From assembly GCF_037201965.1 (NCBI RefSeq), contig NZ_CP147518.1, forward strand, positions 1,859,001 through 1,923,000: a DNA stretch of 64,000 bases, given 5' to 3'. Below are positions 1 through 9,298 of this stretch, piece by piece. The notes below the pieces were generated by a model. The model had not been told where the DNA came from. It saw nothing but the letters and a program-made list of their open reading frames with translations, and ran no database searches. Source of the stretch: Spirosoma sp. SC4-14 (GTDB lineage Bacteria > Bacteroidota > Bacteroidia > Cytophagales > Spirosomataceae). Every line of letters begins with the position of its first letter. The first letter of the stretch is position 1. The position numbers were made by a program, and so were the translations under genes.

Positions 1-68
1 ATTAAGTATTTATGCTTATTGTATATTGACTGATTCAGCTTTAGTGAATTATAAATATGCACACAAAA

Positions 69-101
69 AAACCGGCCTGCTCAAGAGGGGCAGGCCGGTT
101 T
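69..101 (-). terminator. Rho-independent terminator closing the exopolysaccharide operon
   Basis: A 12-bp perfect stem (69-80 pairing with 90-101) with a 9-nt loop lies 32 bases past the stop of the last minus-strand gene. Read on the minus strand the stem is followed by a run of T (65-70 on the plus strand are A). The direction of the T run assigns it to the minus-strand operon. Confidence 0.85.
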
Positions 102-132
102 AACCAACATTTTATAACCTAATCCAATGTGT

Positions 133-810
133 TTATTTTTCCCAGACGATTCCTGTTTTAATAATTTCGGCAGGTGATCCGGCCAAAACGGTGTCACTTA
201 CCGTTAATTGCCTGCTTACGGTGCTGTTGGCGGCAATAACGCAATTGTCGGGCGTTGATGCTCCTTTCAGGATAAGGGCACGGCAGCCAATCCAATTTTT
301 GTTACCAATCGTTACTTTTCGATCTTTATTTATTTGACGACCATTGCCATTGTAAACTTTATGGAAATCGGTATCCATCACCAGAATTTCCCATGAAAGC
401 AGACAGTCGTCGCCAAATTCAATTTCATGAAAGCATACAATCTGACTTTCGGCCGTAATCGTAAAGTTGTTCCCAATGCGTAAATTACCCTTCACACAGA
501 TTTTGGACCCATGACCGATGTCGGCCGTACCCTCAAATTGAACGGTGCCGGATACTTCCCAGATTGATTTCGAATTTTTAGAATCGAAAATACCTACTCG
601 ACCAAACCCCAGCCGAATTTGCCGGTGACGAATGGGGCCATTCAGCACTACATTGCCTTTCAGTTCAAGCAACCGCACATTGGCCGAAACCATAACCGGC
701 AACTGGATAGCAGTGCGCAATGGGAAATAATGAAAATTGAACCGGATGGTGTTGGGCAGGTGCCGCACATCGCGTATCAACTTTCCGAATGTGGTCAGGA
801 GCCGTTTCAT
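133..810 (-). CDS. Left-handed beta-helix acyltransferase (hexapeptide repeat), EPS cluster
   Basis: This 225-residue protein carries imperfect hexapeptide repeats through its C-terminal two thirds (IGHGSK, IGNNFT, FGDDCL, IGNKNWIGCRALILKG), ending in the AGSPAEIIK signature common to sugar O- or N-acetyltransferases of the WbbJ/maltose-acetyltransferase type. It probably acetylates a sugar of the exopolysaccharide using acetyl-CoA in the cytoplasm. The first roughly 60 residues lack repeats and may bind the acceptor. Its start overlaps the stop of the upstream SGNH-like gene by four bases (ATGA), which implies translational coupling, and it is the last gene before the operon terminator. The acceptor sugar cannot be read from the sequence. 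Confidence 0.8.
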   Translation of the reverse strand: MKRLLTTFGKLIRDVRHLPNTIRFNFHYFPLRTAIQLPVMVSANVRLLELKGNVVLNGPIRHRQIRLGFGRVGIFDSKNSKSIWEVSGTVQFEGTADIGHGSKICVKGNLRIGNNFTITAESQIVCFHEIEFGDDCLLSWEILVMDTDFHKVYNGNGRQINKDRKVTIGNKNWIGCRALILKGASTPDNCVIAANSTVSRQLTVSDTVLAGSPAEIIKTGIVWEK

Positions 811-1817
811 AACGACGCAATGGTAGTACGGGGAGCACCGTGGTGGTTACGAAGAGTTACGATCTGTTTGCGGATTGCCAGTGTGTCGACCAGTGCATTG
901 GTTATCGTAATGGCCCCTTCTTCGAACATATGCCCCCCATCGACATAGTTTTTACGCTCGACCGGAAGTCGCGACAGATCAACAAACTTATTGTGGTATT
1001 TAGCCCTCAGGTAATTGGCTACATATTCTACTTGTTTCGTGCGTTTGGGCGTTAGCAGATCGTGTCGCCAGGGCAGATACACCATCGTTAATTCAATATT
1101 GTTGCGGTCGCAGTACTGGCTGATTGAATCGAGACTCCGGTTAAAACGGGCAAAGCCTGTGGTGTCGTAATAAGCCAGAGGGCTCCCTTCCTCCGATCGG
1201 ACAAAGTTGTTTGCGTGCAGATTGATGGAGCCGTCGTCGGCAAATTTGAGTGTATAGCCTTCGTTGTCGCGATAGATGTATTTCGTTCGCAGCGACCAGT
1301 CCTTAATGAAGTTGTCGAGCGTGAAATTGGTAAAGTAGCCGCGTACCTGAGTTAGCAGGCCAGGCGCAAAAAAATGGTCGTGTACGGCCTGATAGTCGAT
1401 TTGTTTGGCGTCGGCCAGAAACTCTGTATTATTGAAGGGAAGCACCAGCCGCTGAATAGCCAGTTTGCCTTCCAGTTGCTTCAATACCTGAAAGGTCTCA
1501 TGCGGTTTAAACCCCCACGACGAAAAATTATAGGCTTTCTCGCCAAATGACCGGGTTAGAATGGCTCCCGACACATTATTGAGCCCTAACGACGAGCCGA
1601 TAATAAGGGTTTTGGCCGACAGAAGGCGACCTTCTTCTTTGGCATGTTCGAGTTTCGCGTTGAAACAAACGGAATTAGAAATAAAATTAGGCGGAATACT
1701 GTGGAGGTCGGGCCAGAGTTTATGCGTGCCTTTTGCATACCTTGCCATCACAACAGCGCCAATGGCAGTTGTCAGGAGCAGGCTATGCAACAGTATTTTT
1801 TGCAGGAATTTTTTCAT
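807..1817 (-). CDS. SGNH-hydrolase-like partner of the MBOAT acyltransferase
   Basis: The protein has 336 residues with one N-terminal hydrophobic segment (about 8-25), a serine motif in TLIIGSSLGLNN (around residues 71-82) and a C-terminal DGGHMFEEG segment holding a D-x-x-H pair. That layout matches the SGNH-like AlgJ/AlgX/DltD proteins that receive acyl groups from an MBOAT protein and pass them to a surface polymer. The MBOAT gene ends 5 bases upstream, which supports a functional pair. The expected product is a membrane-anchored periplasmic O-acyltransferase. Overall similarity to named families looks low, so the catalytic role is inferred from motifs and neighbours. Confidence 0.65.
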   Translation of the reverse strand: MKKFLQKILLHSLLLTTAIGAVVMARYAKGTHKLWPDLHSIPPNFISNSVCFNAKLEHAKEEGRLLSAKTLIIGSSLGLNNVSGAILTRSFGEKAYNFSSWGFKPHETFQVLKQLEGKLAIQRLVLPFNNTEFLADAKQIDYQAVHDHFFAPGLLTQVRGYFTNFTLDNFIKDWSLRTKYIYRDNEGYTLKFADDGSINLHANNFVRSEEGSPLAYYDTTGFARFNRSLDSISQYCDRNNIELTMVYLPWRHDLLTPKRTKQVEYVANYLRAKYHNKFVDLSRLPVERKNYVDGGHMFEEGAITITNALVDTLAIRKQIVTLRNHHGAPRTTIASL

Positions 1818-1822
1818 GTCTA

Positions 1823-3187
1823 TCAGAATTGGAAATAGATGAACTGACCACTACCGAATCGACCCAGAAACAGAATGGCAATAACAATCAGATAGTACAT
1901 ACCATAGCGAGGTATGGGCCGAAGGGCGTTCAGTATGGGCAGGAAACCGGTGCGACTGATAATGTATTCCCAGGCCATAAAGAGTGTTGTGATAAGAATT
2001 ATTTTCTTCGACACCAGCGGATTGTGGATGTCGAAATGCGGATTAACAGCATTGCCAATCACGTGCATAGCCGTACTGACATCCGGTGCCCGGAAGAAAA
2101 CCCAGGCCAGCGCTACAACCACATTGGTCAGCACCAGCGCCAGAATTCCTCTGTTCTGCTTGCGGTTAAACACATCTTCCAGAATCTGGAACGTACCATG
2201 AATAGCCCCCCAGATCACAAATGTCCAGTTGGCACCGTGCCACAGCCCCGAGGTCATAAAGACAATGAAAACGTTCAGGTGTTTATGCCGACGGTTGCCA
2301 CCCAGCGGAATGTAGAGATAATCGCGGAACCAGGTCGATAGCGACATGTGCCATTTGCGCCAGAATTCGGTAATCGAATGCGAGAAATAAGGATAATTGA
2401 AATTTTTCATCAATTCAATACCCATTACTTTCGACGCTCCCAGCGCCATGTCGGAATAGCCTGAGAAATCGCAGTAAATCTGGATTGAGAAGAAAACCAT
2501 TGCAATAATGGAGTTGTAAGACTGGGTGCCCAGATGCCCATAATAGTAGTCGACGTAAGCCGCCAGGTTGTCGGCAATCACGACTTTCTTAAACAACCCA
2601 TAGGCCATCATCTTAAGCCCATCTACGGCGCGGTCATAGTCAAATTTGTGTTCTTCCTTAAACTGGTAGAGCACATTTTGCGGGCGTTCTATGGGCCCCG
2701 CCACCAACTGCGGATAATACATCACATAGAGCGCGTAATAACCCAGGTGTCGCTCGGCCTGAAAGTTTCCCCGGTATACCTCAATGGTATAACTCATGGC
2801 CTGGAAGGTATGAAACGACAGGCCGATGGGCAGAATCAACTTCCAGTAGCTGAGGTGTTCCTGACCCGAAATGCCCAGCAGTACGTTGATATTGTCGATG
2901 AAGAAGTTGTAGTATTTGAAAACGGCCAGCACACCAATATTGGCCACCAGACTCATGACCAGATAGAGCTTCCGGCGGGTTCCAGTCGATTGTTCAATGA
3001 GAATTCCAGCGTAGTAGTCGATAAGGATGGTGAACAGCAAAATCAGTACATAAACCGGAATAAACGCCATGTAGAAATAGCAACTGGCTACCAGCAACAG
3101 TATCCACCGGAAGCGTTGCGGCAACCAGAAATACAGCGCCGTAACGATCGGGAAAAAGATGAAAAACTGAATAGAATTGAATAGCAT
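1823..3187 (-). CDS. MBOAT family O-acyltransferase (AlgI-like)
   Basis: This is a 454-residue polytopic membrane protein of the usual AlgI length. It shows the family signatures WRKWHMSLSTWFRDYLYIPLGG (written here as WRKWHMSLSTWFRDY then IPLGG) and TSGLWHGANWTFVIWG, with the conserved histidines of membrane-bound O-acyltransferases. It should carry an acyl, most likely acetyl, group across the inner membrane to the SGNH-like protein encoded directly downstream. The gene lies 12 bases after the acyltransferase-3 gene in the exopolysaccharide operon, so the target is probably the exported polysaccharide. The enzyme class is secure; the acyl group and acceptor are inferred. Confidence 0.9.
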   Translation of the reverse strand: MLFNSIQFFIFFPIVTALYFWLPQRFRWILLLVASCYFYMAFIPVYVLILLFTILIDYYAGILIEQSTGTRRKLYLVMSLVANIGVLAVFKYYNFFIDNINVLLGISGQEHLSYWKLILPIGLSFHTFQAMSYTIEVYRGNFQAERHLGYYALYVMYYPQLVAGPIERPQNVLYQFKEEHKFDYDRAVDGLKMMAYGLFKKVVIADNLAAYVDYYYGHLGTQSYNSIIAMVFFSIQIYCDFSGYSDMALGASKVMGIELMKNFNYPYFSHSITEFWRKWHMSLSTWFRDYLYIPLGGNRRHKHLNVFIVFMTSGLWHGANWTFVIWGAIHGTFQILEDVFNRKQNRGILALVLTNVVVALAWVFFRAPDVSTAMHVIGNAVNPHFDIHNPLVSKKIILITTLFMAWEYIISRTGFLPILNALRPIPRYGMYYLIVIAILFLGRFGSGQFIYFQF

Positions 3188-3199
3188 GGAGAGGTATGT

Positions 3200-4330
3200 T
3201 TAATGGGTAGCAACAGGCTTTACATTCATCTTTTCGGTTACGTCAACGTTTGAGCCGAACCGTTTGCGGAGTTTCATGGTAGGTTTCTCAACATAGAGGT
3301 AGCTAATGAGCGTCAGAACAGTGCCAACCGTTGCCGCTACGGCCATCCAGGGCAGCGTAGCCCGAAATGGCGTTACATAGTGTTCGGCGAAGCACACACC
3401 CACCCAGTGAAACATATAGAGCGAGTAGCTGACCTTGCCAACCTGAATGAGCCAGGGTGCGCTCAACCGACTGAGCAGCCAGTTGTAGCGAGGGTGATAG
3501 AGTGTGGCCGGAACCAGCACCGATAATGCAATGCCCTGCATCGTATAGCGAACCGTTTCCCGAAAAAACAGATCGCGGTAAACCAGTGTGAACAGGATCA
3601 GCAGGGCCGCCACCAAATACGTTGCCCAGTGGCCCGCAAATCGGATATAGGTTCCTTTGGGAGTCCGATACAAAATCAGACTGGTGATGCAGCCAAACAG
3701 AATGGCGTCGAAACGGGTATCGGTTGCGCGATAGATTCGATCCGTTACGGCATAGCTCAGTCCCTGGGTAGATGCGATGTGCCAGCGCCAGCACATCGCA
3801 CTCACCACCGCTACCAGTAGCAGGGCAATAAACGTATTATTCCAGCGGAACAGAGCAATAAACAAAATCGGGAAAACAATATAGAAGTGCTCTTCGACCG
3901 CCAGCGACCAGACAATATTGTAGACCTTCGAACACATGGCCGACACATCGGGTGTGGCATAGATCATGTAGTAGTTACGGTAATAAAAAACCGTCGACAG
4001 AATCTCGTTCTGGCTAACATCGCAACCGATCAGTAGGGTAAACAGAATCGAAATAACAACCATAAAAAGCAAGGCCGGATAGAGCCGGAGCAACCGCCGG
4101 GCATAAAAACTCTTCATGTCGATTCGCTGCTTTTTTATGTACTCGGCAATCATCAGCCGGGTAATGAGCAGACCGCTAATGAAGAAAAACAACGTAACGC
4201 CGAACCCGCCCGGCAGAATGTGTCCATAGCCATAGTGGCTGAAAACCACCAGCAGAATGGCTACACCCCGGAACCCGTCCAGCCCCGGAATGTAATTCGT
4301 ATTGGTTTGTTGGTTGATGGATTGCTGCAT
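3200..4330 (-). CDS. Acyltransferase family 3 (OafA/YrhL-like) membrane protein
   Basis: The protein is a multi-spanning membrane acyltransferase of about 376 residues. The start of the family is clear in YIPGLDGFRGVAILLVVFSH, with the conserved histidine, followed by SGLLITRLM and the RRLLRLYPAL segment, and VEEHFYIVFP later. The open frame extends 46 codons upstream, but those overlap the glycosyltransferase gene, so the ATG at 4330, 10 bases after that gene's stop, is chosen. These enzymes O-acylate sugars of surface polysaccharides in the inner membrane. With the MBOAT pair and three beta-helix transferases nearby, the product is probably heavily acylated. Confidence 0.88.
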   Translation of the reverse strand: MQQSINQQTNTNYIPGLDGFRGVAILLVVFSHYGYGHILPGGFGVTLFFFISGLLITRLMIAEYIKKQRIDMKSFYARRLLRLYPALLFMVVISILFTLLIGCDVSQNEILSTVFYYRNYYMIYATPDVSAMCSKVYNIVWSLAVEEHFYIVFPILFIALFRWNNTFIALLLVAVVSAMCWRWHIASTQGLSYAVTDRIYRATDTRFDAILFGCITSLILYRTPKGTYIRFAGHWATYLVAALLILFTLVYRDLFFRETVRYTMQGIALSVLVPATLYHPRYNWLLSRLSAPWLIQVGKVSYSLYMFHWVGVCFAEHYVTPFRATLPWMAVAATVGTVLTLISYLYVEKPTMKLRKRFGSNVDVTEKMNVKPVATH

Positions 4331-4340
4331 AGTATCGGGG

Positions 4341-5462
4341 TTAAGCGAGTAAGTCTTTATAAATGGAAAGGAGTTTCGGGAAAATGGCGTCGGGGAGGTA
4401 GCGTTGAATGATCGTACCCGATTCTGCGCCCATCTGACGGGCCAGGTATGGGTTTTCGACAAACGCATTCAGCCGTTCATAGATGGCCTGCTTGTCGCCA
4501 GGCTGCACCAGATAGCCATTGACACCTTCTATAACGGCTTCGGCCGTACCGCCAACGGGTGTTGAAATAACCGGAAGGTGATAGCTCATCGCTTCCAGAA
4601 TCGATAGCGGAAGCCCTTCGTTATACGACGGCAGAATATATACGTCGCTTTCTGAAAGTAGTTGTTGTTTATAGTCGCCCGAAATCCATCCTTTAAACTC
4701 TACAATGGTTTCCAGCCCGTGATGCGCAATGAAATTCTGGAGCTTTTCAACTTCACCATTGCCACCGATGGTCAGCTTGAGTTTGCCTTCCCAGTCATCT
4801 TTGTGTTGCCGGACCACGTCGAGCAGGTCGAAAATGCCTTTCCGATTACCAATCAGACCCAGAAACAGCACTTTTAAAGGACCGTTGTTGAGCGGATTGG
4901 TAAGCGCATGGCTGCGTTGCGGTACATCGATTACATTGCCCAGAATCTCGATCCGTTTCATCTGAAAGTTCGCTTCGAAAAAGGCTTTCCAGGAGGCCGA
5001 CAGGCAGAGCATCACATCGGTATTTTCGACCATAAAACGCACCAGATTTTTCATGACGGTACGGCTGCCGGTATAAAAAACCTTGAACTCCGAGCCGTTC
5101 ATGTGGTAGATGGTTTTCCGGCCGAAGAGGTATTTAGCCGTCAGGAAAACAATGAATTTCCGATAAAAACTGCCATACGACGCACCGTGAATATGCACGA
5201 TCTGAATCGACCGATCGGTCAGGAGTGTTCGTAGCAGGTTGATATACTGACCAATAAAGTAGCCAACGAGCCGGAGCTTGCTGGCTACCATACGGTGAGT
5301 CGTGATGTATTTGAAGACACCGAAATATTTTTCGTAGACGTAGATGAGGTAGCCAATGCCGCCTTCGTAGGGGCGGTGCCGGAAACCGACAGTCAGTACT
5401 TTTTCGGCTACATCGTCCGGGATGGCAACAGTGGTTACCGGTGGCGCAATCGTCGTTATCAT
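4341..5462 (-). CDS. Glycosyltransferase family 4 (GT-B fold)
   Basis: This 373-residue enzyme has the GT-B layout. It has a glycine-rich stretch near the N-terminus (RHRPYEGGIGYLIYVYEKYF), the nucleotide-sugar binding strand LKVLFLGLIGNRKGIFDLL, and the E-x7-E motif in NEGLPLSILEAMSYHLPVIS. It should be a retaining transferase that adds one sugar to the lipid-linked repeat unit on the cytoplasmic face. The reading frame is open for 62 more codons upstream, but the ATG at 5462 overlaps the previous gene's stop as ATGA, the coupling seen at other joints of this operon, so that start is preferred. Donor and acceptor are unknown. Confidence 0.87.
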   Translation of the reverse strand: MITTIAPPVTTVAIPDDVAEKVLTVGFRHRPYEGGIGYLIYVYEKYFGVFKYITTHRMVASKLRLVGYFIGQYINLLRTLLTDRSIQIVHIHGASYGSFYRKFIVFLTAKYLFGRKTIYHMNGSEFKVFYTGSRTVMKNLVRFMVENTDVMLCLSASWKAFFEANFQMKRIEILGNVIDVPQRSHALTNPLNNGPLKVLFLGLIGNRKGIFDLLDVVRQHKDDWEGKLKLTIGGNGEVEKLQNFIAHHGLETIVEFKGWISGDYKQQLLSESDVYILPSYNEGLPLSILEAMSYHLPVISTPVGGTAEAVIEGVNGYLVQPGDKQAIYERLNAFVENPYLARQMGAESGTIIQRYLPDAIFPKLLSIYKDLLA

Positions 5463-6541
5463 ACGGATTGTGTCGATAATAAAGGTTCGAATGTTGGATA
5501 AGCAGGTTGATTGTAAGCCGTCAGATACTGGCGGGCGGTACGACGCACGTCGAAAGCTTCTTTGGCATGCATCTGGGCAAGCACAATTTTTTCCTGAAAA
5601 GCATGGGTGGCATACGCGCTGATGATGGACTGAAGTTGACGGGCACAATCATCGGCCTGACCGCTCATGAAGGTTGAGCCGAACGCTCCCTGGTTTATAA
5701 TCTCCAGTGGGCCTTCGATGTCCGATACCAGAACGGGTACACCGGCAACCATGGCTTCGGCAACGGTCAGACCAAACCCTTCGTAGAGCGAGGGTTGAAC
5801 GAGCAGGTCGTATTCGGCCAGGTGCTGGTAGACGTACGTCCGATCTTTCAAGCCCAGAAACCGCACATAAGGCTCCAGTTTATACTCCTTTATCTGTTCG
5901 GTCAGTACCGGTAAAGAGTCGCCATCGCCAATAAAATCGAGCTGGATATTGGTCAGACCATACGTACTAGTTAGCTGATGAATCGCATGCAGCAGAATAT
6001 GCTGCCCTTTTTTCTGATGCACTAGCCGACTGATCTGAACCAGGCGGAAAAGTCCCCCCGAATAGGATCGGCGTTTTGGGCGGATCATCGCTACCGGAAT
6101 GCCATTGTAGACAACATTGGCCGACCGCCCCGAACGATTTTTGATGTCGCCCCGAACGATTTTTGAAATGGCAAACAACAGGTCGAATTGCCGGAAATGC
6201 GTTGCCGGTACGTGAACGTCGTGAACGGTAAGGTACTTTCGGCACGGATACCGAAAATGGGCCACCGTGTTGGGGTTATGGCAATGGATAACATCGGGTT
6301 TGATGCGCCATAACAGACTGTTCAGCCGGAGCAGATAGACCGGGTTCCGACTCCCCAAAGGCCGGTCGATCAGGTGAACCCGAACTCGGTTGTCGATTCG
6401 GTTCAGTAGCCCGGCATGGTAGGTGTTGTTGATGACGACCAGATGAATGGTTGCAAACGCAGACTGCTCGTTCAGAATATCGACCAGCATCGATTCGGTG
6501 CCTCCCGTTTCCAGACCAAAATTCAGATGTACAATCTTCAT
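5459..6541 (-). CDS. Glycosyltransferase family 4 (GT-B fold)
   Basis: A 360-residue GT4-type transferase that begins MKIVHLNFGLETGGTESMLV, a classic N-terminal acceptor-domain start with the GGTE loop. The C-terminal half holds FRLVQISRLVHQKKGQHILL, a donor-binding strand, and the E-x7-E motif in SLYEGFGLTVAEAMVAGVPV. It is expected to extend the exopolysaccharide repeat unit. The gene starts 7 bases after the serine-acetyltransferase-like gene and overlaps the next GT4 gene by four bases. The two adjacent GT4 enzymes are clearly different proteins and not a recent duplication. Confidence 0.88.
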   Translation of the reverse strand: MKIVHLNFGLETGGTESMLVDILNEQSAFATIHLVVINNTYHAGLLNRIDNRVRVHLIDRPLGSRNPVYLLRLNSLLWRIKPDVIHCHNPNTVAHFRYPCRKYLTVHDVHVPATHFRQFDLLFAISKIVRGDIKNRSGRSANVVYNGIPVAMIRPKRRSYSGGLFRLVQISRLVHQKKGQHILLHAIHQLTSTYGLTNIQLDFIGDGDSLPVLTEQIKEYKLEPYVRFLGLKDRTYVYQHLAEYDLLVQPSLYEGFGLTVAEAMVAGVPVLVSDIEGPLEIINQGAFGSTFMSGQADDCARQLQSIISAYATHAFQEKIVLAQMHAKEAFDVRRTARQYLTAYNQPAYPTFEPLLSTQSV

Positions 6542-6548
6542 AGCAAGC

Positions 6549-7097
6549 TTATTCTACCGTGTTGACAATGTAATCGAGCGTAGCTTCTTTGTTGGGAATC
6601 ACTTTGGCGGGACTGCCGATAACGATACAATCGGCTGGTACATCGAAATTGACGAACGTGTTTGGCGCAATCAATACATTGTCGCCAATGGTGATTTTAC
6701 CAACAATGACCGCGCCCGTACCGATCCAGACTTTGTTGCCTATGGTTGGGCAACCCTTACGAACCCCCCGGTTTGTCTGACCAATGGTTACGTTATGGGC
6801 GATGTAGCAATTGTCGCCGATAACAGCCTGCTTATTAATCACGATCGGCCCGAAATGATGAATTACCAACCCTTTTCCAACCTTCGTGTTGTGGTTGATC
6901 TGAAACCCGAACTTGAAGGTGTAGTGGTAATAAAACAGGCGGTAAATGATACCGGGAAGGCTGTATTTACCGTGCCGCCCCACTTTCCGGAAAAAGTAGG
7001 TGTAGCGAAACCCCGGCGTGAGCAGGCATTTCATAAACGCCTTCAGGCCCGTTTCGCCCGTGTATCGATAGAGATCCGCTTTAATGGTTGCGTCCAT
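6549..7097 (-). CDS. Serine acetyltransferase-like (CysE-type) left-handed beta-helix transferase
   Basis: This 182-residue protein resembles the short CysE-like acetyltransferases found in polysaccharide loci. Residues from about 65 onward form hexapeptide repeats (VGKGLVIHHFGPIVINKQAVIGDNC, cited in parts), with the active-site-type His pair in VIHHFG and the IGQTNRG segment, followed by PTIGNKVWIGTGAVIVGKI. In CysE the equivalent histidine acts as general base. In this position, between two glycosyltransferases, it more likely acetylates a sugar than serine. The true cysteine-biosynthesis enzyme is usually longer at the N-terminus. Acceptor specificity is inference. Confidence 0.8.
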   Translation of the reverse strand: MDATIKADLYRYTGETGLKAFMKCLLTPGFRYTYFFRKVGRHGKYSLPGIIYRLFYYHYTFKFGFQINHNTKVGKGLVIHHFGPIVINKQAVIGDNCYIAHNVTIGQTNRGVRKGCPTIGNKVWIGTGAVIVGKITIGDNVLIAPNTFVNFDVPADCIVIGSPAKVIPNKEATLDYIVNTVE

Positions 7098-7127
7098 GAT
7101 TTATGTACGGTAGGAGCGACTGTTCAC

Positions 7128-7898
7128 TTACAACAAACTGGCTTTAACCAGGCTCTTGAAGGCCCGGTAACGCGTTTTGATGAGCGCCTGCGAATAAGGT
7201 TCGGCACCGTGTCGGCGCAAAACCCGACCAATGTCGCGCATAAACAGATGGCCGCCCGTGCTGGTTTTGGTGGCTTCCCAGCGCCGGTAGCAGGCTGCCG
7301 ATTTATCGGAATAGTAATAAATGGGACCATGATTGAGCAGCCGTAGCCATAAATCCAGATCCATGCAGTAGTGGATCGTTTCGTCGACGTAGTTGACCGC
7401 CCGAATCAGCTCGGTTGGGTAAAACGAGCCCGGCTGCATTACATCATAATTTTTGTTCAGCAGATGCGCTTTGTTGGGTATGGCGACCTGACGGGTTTCG
7501 ATAAAATTGCCCTGCCCGTCGATCCAGTCGACCCGGCTCCCGTAGTAAATAGAACCGCCCGGATGTTGCTGGTAGAGCGTTACTATTCGTTCAACGCAGT
7601 CGGGATAGAGCAGGTCGTCGGAGTTGATCCAGCCCACGAGTTCACCCGTTGCCGCCCGAAACCCTTTGTTAATGGCATCCGACTGGCCACGGTCTTTTTC
7701 ATGAATAACAACATCAATTTTGTTGCAGTACTTATCGACAATGGCCATTGTGTTGTCGGTTGAGTTGCCATCGACGATGATGTATTCAATGTTCGGGTAG
7801 GTTTGATTCAGCACCGACCGGATGGTTGCTTCGATAAACTGCCCCTGATTGTACGATGGCGTAACAACAGAGACTTTGGGCATAGCAGGCGCGGTCAT
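7128..7898 (-). CDS. Glycosyltransferase family 2 (GT-A fold)
   Basis: The 256-residue protein starts with a textbook GT2 core, KVSVVTPSYNQGQFIEATI and YIIVDGNSTDNT, followed by the metal and nucleotide-sugar site in VGWINSDDLLYPDC. It belongs with GT2 enzymes close to those annotated as family 2 in Bacteroidota EPS loci, and should be an inverting transferase acting on the cytoplasmic, undecaprenyl-linked repeat unit. Its first codon overlaps the stop of the polymerase-like gene by four bases. There are no membrane segments, so it is probably soluble or peripheral. The sugar transferred is unknown. Confidence 0.9.
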   Translation of the reverse strand: MTAPAMPKVSVVTPSYNQGQFIEATIRSVLNQTYPNIEYIIVDGNSTDNTMAIVDKYCNKIDVVIHEKDRGQSDAINKGFRAATGELVGWINSDDLLYPDCVERIVTLYQQHPGGSIYYGSRVDWIDGQGNFIETRQVAIPNKAHLLNKNYDVMQPGSFYPTELIRAVNYVDETIHYCMDLDLWLRLLNHGPIYYYSDKSAACYRRWEATKTSTGGHLFMRDIGRVLRRHGAEPYSQALIKTRYRAFKSLVKASLL

Positions 7899-9286
7899 AT
7901 CGGTAAGGTTTCTAGTTGTGAGTAGCTTGTTGACGGTATAGACGAGCGGAGCATGGGTGGCTGATCGCCTGCTGTTTTGGCGGCTTTTGTTGTCAGAACG
8001 GCAATGAACAACACCAGTACCCGGAACGGAATCAGAATCATTTCAACCCCAAGCATCGACGCCAGCAGTGCCTCTGTAACCCACAAAAGCCCGGCAACGC
8101 TGTACATAGTGGCCCGGTTTTTATAGAAATGACGGATTAGCATCACCAATACAGTTGTGTAGAAGATTGCTCCCACAATACCTACCTGTAGCATCAGCAT
8201 CGACCATGGAATATCGCCGGTTTCAATTTGGGCCACCCGGTCGTATCGCTCCTGAAAAATGCCGACCTGAAACGGGAGTTTATTAGCCTGTTTGGTGTCT
8301 TCGCCCAGCAAGCCAATGCCAAACAGCCAGCCTGCCGGTAAGGTGGTGATATACTGGAACCGTTCGAGCAGGTGCGCCAGGCGGAACGTAAGTGTGTTGT
8401 CGCTGTAGTCCATCTGACTGAGTACCATCGGGCCCGACAATGTGCGGCCTAAATCCGTAAATGCCTCATCGATCCGATACCGTACCACATCGACCAGCGA
8501 AGCCAGGTAGGCCACCACCCCAATGGCGCCCAGATACATTGTCCGTTTGTTGCGTTGCGCAATCAGAACATACAGCACAATCACGAAGAAAAGCGTGATG
8601 ATGTAAGAGCGGTGCATGGGAGCTACCACCGTCAGGAGTAGAATGGTAATAACACCGGCCTGCATCCATTTCGACTGAAACTGGTGCACAAACAGATAAT
8701 AGAAGAAGATCGGGGTCAGGTAAACGGGTGTATTGTAGAACCGGGTGAAATTGAAGCCTTCGATGTCGTGTGTAATGGCTTCACTACCTGCAGCCTGAGC
8801 CGCCAGCAGCGATTCTTTCAGCGGAATCTGGATCAGGAAAATAACACACAACCCAACCGTAATGGCAGCGATGGTGCGCAGCACCTGAATCAGGACCTGC
8901 GTAGGAACCATAAAAAAGACCCCGAAGCTGAGCAGGAACAGATTGGCCCGCAGAACCTTGATGACCCCGCCGAAGCTATAGTCCAGCACCACGCAGCTAT
9001 AAAAAGCATCGATGAGCACAAAACCGAAATAGGCTGCAACCCATTTGAAAATAGGTTGCTTTTTGATGACGTGCAGCACAATATCGAAGCGATACAGCAG
9101 CAGAACGATGATATACAGCAGGGCTAAGTCGGTCAGCTTATCGATAGGCGAAGCCGCCAGCAAAATCGACGAAGGAATCACCTGAAAACCGTTGGCTATC
9201 AGTCCAAAAAATATGAGCAGCGAATAATAGTACTGCTTGTAAAGGAATTGATAAATGGCCAACCCAGTTAATGCAAGTCCAAGCAT
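7895..9286 (-). CDS. O-antigen ligase/polymerase-like membrane protein (Wzy candidate)
   Basis: This 463-residue protein is almost wholly hydrophobic, with roughly ten to twelve predicted membrane segments and one larger polar loop around residues 270-340 (YRIDEAFTDLGRTLSG to LFGIGLLGEDT). That layout is typical of Wzy polymerases and WaaL-type ligases, which share little sequence. In an operon with Wza, Wzc and Wzx it is the only candidate for the periplasmic polymerase joining repeat units. It sits 12 bases downstream of the acyltransferase gene and overlaps the GT2 gene by four bases. The assignment rests on topology and context, not on a diagnostic motif. Confidence 0.72.
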   Translation of the reverse strand: MLGLALTGLAIYQFLYKQYYYSLLIFFGLIANGFQVIPSSILLAASPIDKLTDLALLYIIVLLLYRFDIVLHVIKKQPIFKWVAAYFGFVLIDAFYSCVVLDYSFGGVIKVLRANLFLLSFGVFFMVPTQVLIQVLRTIAAITVGLCVIFLIQIPLKESLLAAQAAGSEAITHDIEGFNFTRFYNTPVYLTPIFFYYLFVHQFQSKWMQAGVITILLLTVVAPMHRSYIITLFFVIVLYVLIAQRNKRTMYLGAIGVVAYLASLVDVVRYRIDEAFTDLGRTLSGPMVLSQMDYSDNTLTFRLAHLLERFQYITTLPAGWLFGIGLLGEDTKQANKLPFQVGIFQERYDRVAQIETGDIPWSMLMLQVGIVGAIFYTTVLVMLIRHFYKNRATMYSVAGLLWVTEALLASMLGVEMILIPFRVLVLFIAVLTTKAAKTAGDQPPMLRSSIPSTSYSQLETLPI

Positions 9287-9298
9287 AACACGTTCGGT

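Noticed and set aside
619..948. Open frame on the plus strand within the beta-helix transferase and SGNH-like genes
   Set aside because: It lies opposite two coupled genes with clear family motifs, and its translation has no recognisable features.
1733..2341. 202-codon plus-strand frame opposite the MBOAT gene
   Set aside because: Composition (many His, Asn, Gln) is that of an antisense frame; the MBOAT motifs are on the minus strand.
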